Source: Holdemania massiliensis AP2 (GTDB lineage: Bacteria > Bacillota_I > Bacilli_A > Erysipelotrichales > Erysipelotrichaceae). Taken from it: a DNA stretch of 64,000 nt. The translations under genes and the position numbers were made by a program. Under the pieces are notes generated by a model that searched no databases, had not been told where the DNA came from, and saw only the letters and a list, made by a program, of their open reading frames with translations. This document shows, in pieces, positions 26,630-36,993 of the stretch. Positions within the stretch are counted from its first letter, which is position 1; every line of letters begins with the position of its first letter. Location: NCBI RefSeq assembly GCF_000327285.1, contig NZ_HE998567.1:1475347-1539346 (forward strand), in the 5' to 3' direction.

Positions 26630-26646
26630 AAACTAAACTCTAATTT

Positions 26647-27465
26647 TTAGAAAATTCTGAAGAAAGCACCAACCAAAGCAAACACGAAGATGCCTAGAAT
26701 CAGCTGTGTCGGACGAGCTCCCTTTTTAATCAGACGGACTAAGGTAAATAACAAGACTACACCTAACAGCCCCGGGAAGATGGAATTCAGAACATCCCCA
26801 ATAACAACGGATGTCTGCCCCACATTCAACGTCCAATTTAATGGAACACTAACCATCTGAGCCGTCATGGCACCAACCATGATCAAGCCAAGAACGGAAG
26901 CCGCCTTGGTCAAGGCTCCCATCAGTCCAGAAGAGAAGACCATGTCGATGAAAGAGGTGCCATAAATATAACCCCAGTTCACAAAGAAATACTTAACAAT
27001 CGACTGCGTGACCCCATAAAGCAGGATGAAGATCAAAGTTCCTAATATCGAGCCTTCCGCACACAAGCCAATACCGATCCCGGCCGCAATGATTCGAAGG
27101 CAGTTGAAGAACAAGCTGTCAAACATTCCCGCTGTCGGACCCATCAGAGCAGCTTTGATACTTTCAATCGTTTGACCATCGATTGAGTTTTTCTCCTTAT
27201 GCTCTTTTTCCATGGCATAAGCTAAACCCGCAATAAAACTGAATGGAACCGCATGTGTATTGAAGAAATTCTGATGCCGCAGGTACGCTTCACGCTTTCC
27301 TTCCATATCATCCTTATAAATACTCTCAATCGCCGGGGCCATTGTGATCGTAAAACCATTCGCTTCCATTTTCACCATATTAAAGCTGGTGAACACCAAA
27401 TGGGACCGCAGGAACATGGATTTTAAAATTTTCTTTTCTTCTGGTGTTAATACTTTCTTGTCCAT
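26647..27465 (-). CDS. mannose-family PTS component IID
   Basis: 272 residues. The typical IID opening (LRSHLVFTSFNMVKMEANGFTITMAPAI region) and several C-terminal membrane helices are present. With IIC it forms the sugar channel. Its ATG overlaps the IIC stop (TAATG). ManZ/LevG-type proteins of this length are standard, and no defect is seen. Confidence 0.95.
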   Translation of the reverse strand: MDKKVLTPEEKKILKSMFLRSHLVFTSFNMVKMEANGFTITMAPAIESIYKDDMEGKREAYLRHQNFFNTHAVPFSFIAGLAYAMEKEHKEKNSIDGQTIESIKAALMGPTAGMFDSLFFNCLRIIAAGIGIGLCAEGSILGTLIFILLYGVTQSIVKYFFVNWGYIYGTSFIDMVFSSGLMGALTKAASVLGLIMVGAMTAQMVSVPLNWTLNVGQTSVVIGDVLNSIFPGLLGVVLLFTLVRLIKKGARPTQLILGIFVFALVGAFFRIF

Positions 27466-28256
27466 TAGAAGAAATCCTCCTCATCTGTCTTTGCTGCCGC
27501 ACTTGTCAATGAATTCTTTAAATCAATACTGCGCTTTTCTCCCATAAACATCGTGATTGCAATTGCCGCACCTAAGATAGCGATTGGCAAAGTAGCCATG
27601 CCTAAATAAGCAACCAGGACATAACCGACAAAGAAGAAGATGCCCACTTCGTTATTCCAGATCATTGAGGTTAAGATCGCGAAGCCAACGCCCAACATCA
27701 TGGAAGTTGCAGCACCCAGACCCGTCATAACCCACGTCGGCATGCCCGCCAAGAAAGCATTCAAGCCTTCAACACCATACGAAACAGCAAAGAACAGAAT
27801 GACGACGTTGATCAACGGTGTCAAGCATGAAAAACCAATCGTTTGGAATGCAAATTTACGCGGGTTGCACTCCGCCGCCAGTTTCTCCCAATAAGCGGCC
27901 AGAGAAGCCCAGATCGGTGTAAACATACCAGCAATAGAAGCCATGACCGTACCAATAGGTAAGGCAATAGCCAAGCCTGCTTCAATATCGGCACCCGTCA
28001 GAATGGTATAAGCAACGGCGATGATGCTGGATGTTGTAGCATCAGCGGGAATAGAACCCCCGATTGCTGAAATTCCCATGAAGATCGATTCCAAAGAAGC
28101 CCCCATAATGATACCTGTTTTGAAGTCCCCCAAAATCAGACCCGCCAGTGGAGCAACAACGATTGGGCGATTAAGACACTGCCAAGACATGATGTAGGGA
28201 TCTAAAATAGCAATGATATAATAGGCTAAACAAATTTGTAAAGCTGCGGATACCAT
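27465..28256 (-). CDS. mannose-family PTS component IIC
   Basis: 263 residues with many membrane helices and the IIC hallmark NRPIVVAPLAGLILGDF and GASLESIFMGISAIGGSIPAD. It forms the translocation part with IID. It lies 44 nt after IIB, with GAGGAGG before ATG 28256. Substrate is not readable from sequence; chbG and nagA point to N-acetylated amino sugars. Confidence 0.95.
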   Translation of the reverse strand: MVSAALQICLAYYIIAILDPYIMSWQCLNRPIVVAPLAGLILGDFKTGIIMGASLESIFMGISAIGGSIPADATTSSIIAVAYTILTGADIEAGLAIALPIGTVMASIAGMFTPIWASLAAYWEKLAAECNPRKFAFQTIGFSCLTPLINVVILFFAVSYGVEGLNAFLAGMPTWVMTGLGAATSMMLGVGFAILTSMIWNNEVGIFFFVGYVLVAYLGMATLPIAILGAAIAITMFMGEKRSIDLKNSLTSAAAKTDEEDFF

Positions 28257-28300
28257 ATTTCTCCTCCTCTTTTCCTAATAAACTACGGTAATATGTTGGT

Positions 28301-28795
28301 TTACAATCCCAGAATCTTACTTAATTTCTCCGGATTATCTTCCGGTGTGGTTTGATAAACCGTATCGATTCCAAAGCTCAGAACTTTCTTAAAATCTTCA
28401 ACTTCATCCTCGTAAGCATACAAATTGGAACCATACGTCCGTCTGGCAAGATCGCCTTGCTTTGGCGCAATGCGTCCATAGTTGCCAACATTGATCAACG
28501 GAATATCCTTCACTTCCTCCAAAATCTGAATTAAATCTTTTGGATTAGAAATGATAACCAGGATCTTATGCCCTGCCGCACGCGGATCTTTCAGTAATGT
28601 AATAGAATCGGCAACAGAACGAATGGTTACCTTAGCGGTAGCAGGAGCAGCCATCATTAAGCTTTGCTGAATGATTTTATTTGCAGCAGCCTCATCATTA
28701 GCTACTACAATTCGATCCACCCCCGTATGTCTGGACCATTTAATCGCGACCTGTCCATGGATTAATCGCTCATCTAAACGTACTAATTTAATCAT
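28301..28795 (-). CDS. mannose-family PTS component IIB
   Basis: 164 residues. The phosphorylated His lies in RLDERLIHGQVAIKW (about residue 14), the standard IIB site. It takes phosphate from IIA and passes it to the sugar. AGGAGG precedes ATG 28795. It is separate from IIA (20 nt upstream), whereas some relatives have IIAB fused. Confidence 0.95.
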   Translation of the reverse strand: MIKLVRLDERLIHGQVAIKWSRHTGVDRIVVANDEAAANKIIQQSLMMAAPATAKVTIRSVADSITLLKDPRAAGHKILVIISNPKDLIQILEEVKDIPLINVGNYGRIAPKQGDLARRTYGSNLYAYEDEVEDFKKVLSFGIDTVYQTTPEDNPEKLSKILGL

Positions 28796-28814
28796 TTTTT
28801 ACATCCTCCTTTCT

Positions 28815-29222
28815 TTAGAAAAAATCCTCTTGTTCCTCCGTTAAGTCCGGCAACTGCACAATACTTAGCATTGATCGGCTCTGCTCAACAATTTGTTCAA
28901 GTTCCTCAGCAGTCACTTCCGTCTTAGTTGAAAGCTCAAGAACACAGGCCAGATTTACGCCCCCAATCAACGTTGTATTTGGCTTCTGCAGATAAGTCAT
29001 CATGACCTGATTAACACTTCCGCCAATTAAATCTGACATTAATAAGACTTGATCTTCTTCAGAAACCTCTGCATAAAAAGCATCTAATTTTTCCTGAACT
29101 GATGATTGATCAATATACGCGTCAAATACAGTAACATTGTTGGAAGCCCCCATCAAAATATCCAGCGAACTTTTCATACCGCTGGCTAAATGACCATGGG
29201 ATGACAAAAAGATTTTCAGCAT
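28815..29222 (-). CDS. mannose-family PTS component IIA
   Basis: 135 residues from ATG 29222 (MLKIFLSSHGHLASGM), with AAAGGGG upstream. A longer frame to 29255 lacks a site. The acceptor His is His9 or His11 in SSHGHLASG (His at the first position is the usual one). It is the first gene of the PTS operon, behind a promoter region with a cre site. Confidence 0.95.
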   Translation of the reverse strand: MLKIFLSSHGHLASGMKSSLDILMGASNNVTVFDAYIDQSSVQEKLDAFYAEVSEEDQVLLMSDLIGGSVNQVMMTYLQKPNTTLIGGVNLACVLELSTKTEVTAEELEQIVEQSRSMLSIVQLPDLTEEQEDFF

Positions 29223-29277
29223 GCTATACCCCTTTCTTGTTGTATTTCTTATCAACGAGTTAACTATATCCCGTTAT

Positions 29278-29291
29278 TGTAAGCGTTACCA
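29278..29291 (-). promoter_or_regulatory. cre (CcpA) site at the PTS operon promoter
   Basis: On the minus strand TGGTAACGCTTACA matches the cre consensus TGNNARCGNWWWCA at every fixed position. A possible -10 TATAGT lies just downstream, so CcpA binding would overlap the -35 area and repress the operon when good sugars are present. Confidence 0.75.
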
Positions 29292-29336
29292 CGTCCATTT
29301 TTTCCGAAAAAAAAGGGAAAACTTTCTATATTTCCC

Positions 29337-31334
29337 TTACATAAGTGAAATTGGCAAAGCCTTCAAACTCTCGCGAACAATCTCCGTCAACCCGATAACA
29401 TGATGATTTTCAATCAGCATCCACAGATTTTCATTATCCCTGAAAAATGTCATTAACAGATCATTCACAAATCTTGCAGCCTCTAAACAATGATCAAAAT
29501 CTACACTGATTACAACAATATGCAAAATTGGCTGATCATCAAATATTTTTTCCTGATTTAGCTGATAGATTTCAAAAACACCTTGACTAACAAAACGCCT
29601 TTTAATAAATAAAATACACACTTTATTGGCAACACTGGTTTTTGCCGAAAAATGCAGATCCGCATTAATCTGTTCCACACTCTCAGCGTCTTTTCCCATC
29701 TTAAAACTTATTAACCGAATAAAAGAATCCATGTTCTCATACTCAAAATCCCGATAAACATTAAAAACAGACAAATGAAGATGATTAAGAACTGACTGCA
29801 GCTGAACACCTGACAAGATCACTTGATTGTAAATATCATTCATTTGTTTTTGCGTCGGAATGCTGTTAACCATTAAGCAAGGCCAGTCATACTTATAGGA
29901 ATAATATGGATAACTTAAAATCGCCCAATCATAATCTTCCACTGGCAATTTTCGCATTTCATAAAGTTCATAAACATCTAAACAAGCAAAATAGGAATCA
30001 AATCGCCTTTCGATCATCTGTTTTAAAATTCCTGACGAAATATAACCACCGCCATTCGATAAGACCGCTCGAATAGGTTTAAAGGGATAGGAAATCATAA
30101 GCAGCAATGTATTTAGATGACCAGCAAAAGTAAGTAAATTATACAGACCAAGTTTACAATGATACTGGGTCTCAAACATAGAAGATAAATTATAGGTCAA
30201 TTTTGCAGCCAAAGGGCAATCTTGAATTCGGGAATCTTCTGAATGCAAACTTTTTACACTATGGAATAACGCATTGAAATCTTTTTGTACCAAAAGCGGG
30301 ATCAATCCAGCGCACAAAATCTGATTCCAATCTGGAATTAATGTAAGATCAACATGGTAATCTTTTTTTATGGATTTACAAAAAGCTATGCTTAATTTGT
30401 CAGCCTCTTCTGCCAATTCAAAATATTTTTCAGAAAGATCACAATCAAATGGAATATCTGCCCAGAAAATCAGAAGCAGACCAAAAGCCAGAATTTCATC
30501 TTCACTGACATCAAAACCAGAAAAATGTCCGCAATTTTCAATAACCATTTTAGCTACATGATATTCCTGAAAACGATGGATATAATCACGCTGTTTTTGA
30601 GATAAAGTAATAGTATATCCTGCTTGATAACGAGAAACCATCAGTAATAGATAACGGGATAAACGCTGTGTGTTTCCATCTAAAATATGGCATTCTGATT
30701 CTCTTAATGTCTTTAAAAAAATGTGCCGAATTTCATAGCGCTCCTCATCCTCCCTTTCAAAGAAAGACAAATAATCTGTATTTTTATACAGATTCACTGC
30801 CTCGTGATAGTGATTTTCAAAAATACACAACATTAACATTCTTCGATCAAATTCACTGCCTTTTACCAGAGGACCCTCTTCATGCCTTTTTTTAAGACGC
30901 AAATTAAATTTGCTTAGAAGAAAATTTACTTCTTTCATTTCTTCTCGGATTGAACTCTTCGTGAGATAAAGCTCATCAGCAATGTCTTCTATTGTTAAAA
31001 ATTTTTCCTCTACAATGATACGTCGCAAAATATCATTCGTTCTGTCATTCTGTGCCCGAGGCGTTTCCCCAACCGCTGAAAAATGAATGGTTAACTGCTT
31101 TTTAACAGGAGCAAATCGTTCCTCGTCGAAAACCTTAAGAACATAGCCTTTTCCTTTTTTAGCTATCAAATCAGCGCCGCTCGCTCTAGCAAAAGCTTCT
31201 AATTCAGCAATATCATTTTTTATCGTCCGCTCAGTAACCCCTACTTTCTTGGCAAGTTCAAAAGACCGAATATACTCTTCCTGCTGAGCAAGAATATAGA
31301 ACAACTGTAGAATTCTCTTTTTTTCATTGGCCAT
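29337..31334 (-). CDS. PRD-containing transcriptional regulator (BglG/ManR/LicR type)
   Basis: 665 residues from ATG 31334 (MANEKKRIL), with GGAGGG 8 nt upstream. Two helix-turn-helix units stand first (FELAKKVGVTERTIKNDI about 25-45; EDIADELYLTKSSIREEM about 115-135), then PRD-like helices, an EIIB-like part and a C-terminal EIIA-like part. The usual EIIA phospho-His motif is not obvious, so that domain may be degenerate. It lies 115 nt upstream of the PTS operon on the same strand and is its likely activator, with activity set by PTS phosphorylation. Confidence 0.82.
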   Translation of the reverse strand: MANEKKRILQLFYILAQQEEYIRSFELAKKVGVTERTIKNDIAELEAFARASGADLIAKKGKGYVLKVFDEERFAPVKKQLTIHFSAVGETPRAQNDRTNDILRRIIVEEKFLTIEDIADELYLTKSSIREEMKEVNFLLSKFNLRLKKRHEEGPLVKGSEFDRRMLMLCIFENHYHEAVNLYKNTDYLSFFEREDEERYEIRHIFLKTLRESECHILDGNTQRLSRYLLLMVSRYQAGYTITLSQKQRDYIHRFQEYHVAKMVIENCGHFSGFDVSEDEILAFGLLLIFWADIPFDCDLSEKYFELAEEADKLSIAFCKSIKKDYHVDLTLIPDWNQILCAGLIPLLVQKDFNALFHSVKSLHSEDSRIQDCPLAAKLTYNLSSMFETQYHCKLGLYNLLTFAGHLNTLLLMISYPFKPIRAVLSNGGGYISSGILKQMIERRFDSYFACLDVYELYEMRKLPVEDYDWAILSYPYYSYKYDWPCLMVNSIPTQKQMNDIYNQVILSGVQLQSVLNHLHLSVFNVYRDFEYENMDSFIRLISFKMGKDAESVEQINADLHFSAKTSVANKVCILFIKRRFVSQGVFEIYQLNQEKIFDDQPILHIVVISVDFDHCLEAARFVNDLLMTFFRDNENLWMLIENHHVIGLTEIVRESLKALPISLM

Positions 31335-31366
31335 TCTAATCCCTCCATCTTTTGTAGTTGGTTCAT

Positions 31367-31462
31367 AAAGTAGACTTTTTGCACCAGGCAAATTCACGCT
31401 TAAAAAGTAGGGTTTTTCCAGTAATTCTTATTATATTTCAATCGTCAGGTAAAGTCTACTTT
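31367..31462 (-). promoter_or_regulatory. promoter of the PRD regulator with two operator-like sites
   Basis: -35 TAGACT (31453-31458), 17-nt spacer, -10 TATAAT (31430-31435). AAAGTAGACTTT at 31367-31378 and its inverted copy AAAGTCTACTTT at 31451-31462 are pseudo-palindromes; one covers the -35, the other is in the 5' untranslated region. Confidence 0.6.
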
Positions 31463-31577
31463 TTCATCCGAACTAGAATCTTGCTGCAAAAATGAATAAG
31501 GGTTAACCAAGCAATTAGAAATTTTAAATTTCTCTGAGATGTTAACAATTGAATAATAGATTTTCTTTGAAAATCAT

Positions 31578-31632
31578 CGAACTAACTAAGTAAAAAAGCC
31601 TCTGGCTACGAGGCTTTTACTTGGTTAGTTCG
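31578..31632. terminator. large hairpin, probably terminating the bgl operon
   Basis: CGAACTAAC...AAGCCTC (31578-31602) pairs with GAGGCTTTT...GTTAGTTCG (31610-31632) around a 7-nt loop, about 20 paired bases. The inner GCCTC stem is bordered by A/T runs on both sides, so it could stop transcription leftwards from licT. Confidence 0.5.
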
Positions 31633-32008
31633 AACTGCACAGGGTTTTATTTAATGAGTTCCCAAATCACTCGTCCTGATACAGAGCATATAGCTTACCA
31701 GGCTGCTCAAAAAATCATTTTTGAGCTCAGAGAAACTACTTTAATAATTGAACTAACCAAACAGACAATTTTGTTTCTCTATTTATAATATACGCAAAAA
31801 ATCAAAAAAACCCCCATAAAAAATCAATTTTCTTAAAACATTTACAATATCTCCTCAGTTTTTTACTGAAACACGTCATTATCAGAAAACAAAGGACCCT
31901 AAAAAGGATATGACGATGAATACACTACACAAGCTTAATTTTGATTTTTTCGCCTAGAAAACCAAGCTCTTTTTGACTTCTCCTTGCGGGCAACAACTGA
32001 TTCTCTAA

Positions 32009-32851
32009 TTATCGAAGCCGCAAAACTCGATTCAGATGAACTGTCAGATACAACATTTCTTCTTCGCTCAATTCCTGTCCATAACTGCTGGCAACATACT
32101 TTTTTATTTTTTCCGCACATTGATATTCCTGACTACATCGCTGACGAATCATCCCAAGCATACTCAGGTCAGAATTCTCCAGCAATTCTTTACGCAAAAC
32201 TCGTTTGGCAAAAAACTCCAGATGAATGATTAATCTGGAATAATCCAGGCTATTGAAATCAATTTCTCTATGAAAGTGATATTTGCAGATGTTTAAAATA
32301 TCTTTAATCATCTCAACGATCAAATAACTAGAAGATGGATCTTGTTCTTTATCGCGAGCATTGACAATATGAAAAGCAATGTTTCCCGCTTCATCAATTG
32401 GAAATTCCTGATTAAATGCAGCATTCATGAGCAATCTTCCCTGCTGCCCTACCGCAAACTCTTCCGGATAAATCCGCTGGACCTCAAATACCAGCTTATT
32501 TTGCAGGCGCACTCCTTTTTGCATGCGCTCCCAAGCAAATTGAAGATGATCGATCAAAGCTATCGAGAGATAAGGGCTTAGCTCGCAGGATAACTGTGCC
32601 TGTGCTAATTTCGTAATCTGTCCAGCAATCTCAATAATCCGGATGTCAGCCTTTTCCAACATTTCCGCATAGTCACTGATTTGAGTACAATTCTGTGGAA
32701 CAAAAACCCGTTCAATTTGCGAAGGATCGACAATATCACCTTTTTTATGATTGTAGCCTAACCCACGTCCAAATAAAATATATTCCTTATCCTGCTCCTG
32801 AGCCAGTACCACGCTTGAATTCAAGAGTTTCACGATCACCACGGAGTTCAC
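32009..32851 (-). CDS. licT: LicT/BglG-type antiterminator
   Basis: 280 residues. An RNA-binding CAT domain (about 1-58, FGRGLGYNHKKGD) is followed by PRD1 and PRD2, and all four regulatory His are visible (ALIDHLQF, IAFHIVN, LIIHLEFF, LTVHLNRVL). It binds the RAT RNA in front of bglP and prevents termination when beta-glucosides are transported. It is the last gene of bglP-bglA-licT, 3 nt after bglA. Confidence 0.95.
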   Translation of the reverse strand: MNSVVIVKLLNSSVVLAQEQDKEYILFGRGLGYNHKKGDIVDPSQIERVFVPQNCTQISDYAEMLEKADIRIIEIAGQITKLAQAQLSCELSPYLSIALIDHLQFAWERMQKGVRLQNKLVFEVQRIYPEEFAVGQQGRLLMNAAFNQEFPIDEAGNIAFHIVNARDKEQDPSSSYLIVEMIKDILNICKYHFHREIDFNSLDYSRLIIHLEFFAKRVLRKELLENSDLSMLGMIRQRCSQEYQCAEKIKKYVASSYGQELSEEEMLYLTVHLNRVLRLR

Positions 32852-32854
32852 CCC

Positions 32855-36096
<3,242 letters not shown>

Positions 36097-36120
36097 GTTG
36101 TTCCTCCTCACTAAGGCACT

Positions 36121-36230
36121 AAAAAAGACCCAACAAAAAACATACGTTTTTTATTAGGTCTTGCCTGAACGAAATCAGTAACATGCCTTAAAACTAGTTT
36201 CATAATAACACAAGAACTGAGCGTCTACAA
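36121..36230 (-). promoter_or_regulatory. RAT antiterminator, terminator and promoter of the bgl operon
   Basis: On the minus strand a promoter (-35 TTGTAG at 36225-36230, 17 nt, -10 TATTAT at 36202-36207) is followed by a RAT-like element (36156-36187: GGCATGTTACTG, then CAGGCAAGACCT) and a terminator (stem AAGACC/GGTCTT with a T-run, 36121-36162). The last bases of the RAT are the 5' arm of the terminator, so the two folds exclude each other, as in known LicT targets. Confidence 0.88.
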
Positions 36231-36340
36231 TAGGAGATGTAAACTTTTTAAATTTTTATTCTCTGTTTCTTTTTTCATAACTAACGTGCAGTTCTCAAAG
36301 TTAAATACCTTCTTAATCCATTTCGTAAGAACAAATAATA

Positions 36341-36359
36341 AAAAAACCCTAACAGGGTT
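36341..36359 (-). terminator. terminator of the tRNA array
   Basis: AACCCTAACAGGGTT hairpin with a T-run on the minus strand, 12 nt beyond tRNA-Gly. Confidence 0.85.
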
Positions 36360-36370
36360 ATAATGATTAA

Positions 36371-36444
36371 TGGAGCGAATGATGGGAATCGAACCCACGT
36401 AGTCAGCTTGGAAGGCTGAAGTTCTACCATTGAACTACATTCGC
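36371..36444 (-). tRNA. tRNA-Gly (TCC)
   Basis: Acceptor GCGAATG/CATTCGC, anticodon loop CTTCCAA, CCA encoded. Last tRNA of a six-gene leftward array. Confidence 0.96.
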
Positions 36445-36453
36445 ATAATTAAG

Positions 36454-36529
36454 TGGTGTCCCGGAAAGGAATCGAACCTTCGACCCACTGATTAAAAGTC
36501 AGTTGCTCTACCGCCTGAGCTACCGGGAC
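36454..36529 (-). tRNA. tRNA-Lys (TTT)
   Basis: Acceptor GTCCCGG/CCGGGAC, anticodon loop CTTTTAA, CCA encoded. Confidence 0.96.
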
Positions 36530-36550
36530 ATAGATAATCTAAATAAAAAA

Positions 36551-36626
36551 TGGCTGGGGCACCTGGGGTCGAACCAGGGAAATGACAGAGTCAAAGTCTG
36601 TTGCCTTACCGCTTGGCTATGCCCCA
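36551..36626 (-). tRNA. tRNA-Gln (TTG)
   Basis: Acceptor TGGGGCA/TGCCCCA, anticodon loop CTTTGAC, discriminator G, CCA encoded. Confidence 0.95.
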
Positions 36627-36642
36627 CTATCTTAAAAAAGAA

Positions 36643-36727
36643 TGGTGGAGAGGGGCAGATTCGAACTGCCGAACCCGTTGGGAACTGATTTACAGTCAGC
36701 CGCGTTTAGCCACTTCGCTACCTCTCC
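36643..36727 (-). tRNA. tRNA-Tyr (GTA)
   Basis: 85 nt with a long variable arm, acceptor GGAGAGG/CCTCTCC, anticodon loop CTGTAAA, CCA encoded. Confidence 0.96.
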
Positions 36728-36733
36728 AACTCC

Positions 36734-36809
36734 TGGTGCCGACTATAGGAATCGAACCTACAACCTACTGATTACAAATCAGTTGCTCTGCCAATTGAGC
36801 TAAGTCGGC
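36734..36809 (-). tRNA. tRNA-Thr (TGT)
   Basis: Acceptor GCCGACT/AGTCGGC, anticodon loop TTTGTAA, CCA encoded. With the GGT species at 12655 it is the second threonine tRNA in the window. Confidence 0.96.
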
Positions 36810-36819
36810 AATAAAAAAA

Positions 36820-36895
36820 TGGTGGAGGCTGAGGGGCTCGAACCCCCGACCCTCTGCTTGTAAGGCAGACGCTCTCCCAACTGAGCTAAGCCTCC
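36820..36895 (-). tRNA. tRNA-Val (TAC)
   Basis: Acceptor GGAGGCT/AGCCTCC, anticodon loop CTTACAA, CCA encoded. First tRNA of the array. Confidence 0.96.
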
Positions 36896-36927
36896 ATCTT
36901 TTTATTGCTGATTACCAGCGCTTTAAT

Positions 36928-36956
36928 AATATATCATAAGATAAGAATCTCGTCAA
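36928..36956 (-). promoter_or_regulatory. promoter of the tRNA array
   Basis: -35 TTGACG (36951-36956), 17-nt spacer, -10 TATATT (36928-36933). The insertion sequence begins 22-38 nt further upstream, so the core promoter is intact. Confidence 0.85.
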
Positions 36957-36978
36957 CATTAAATTTGATTTTTTTGTC

Positions 36979-36993
36979 CTACACTGAACTACA
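36979..36993 (+). repeat. 15-bp target duplication, left copy
   Basis: CTACACTGAACTACA abuts the left inverted repeat of the insertion sequence; the same 15 bases abut the right one at 38688-38702. Confidence 0.85.

Larger units (their letters stand above)
31335..32008. other. 674-nt intergenic region with regulatory and hairpin elements
   Basis: No gene is supported. It holds two AAAGT-N2-ACTTT sites and a promoter (31367-31462), a 55-nt hairpin (31578-31632) and an 8-bp hairpin CTCAAAAA/TTTTTGAG (31706-31725). GAACTAACC recurs at about 31748, matching the arms of the large hairpin. The rest is A/T-rich. Confidence 0.6.
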
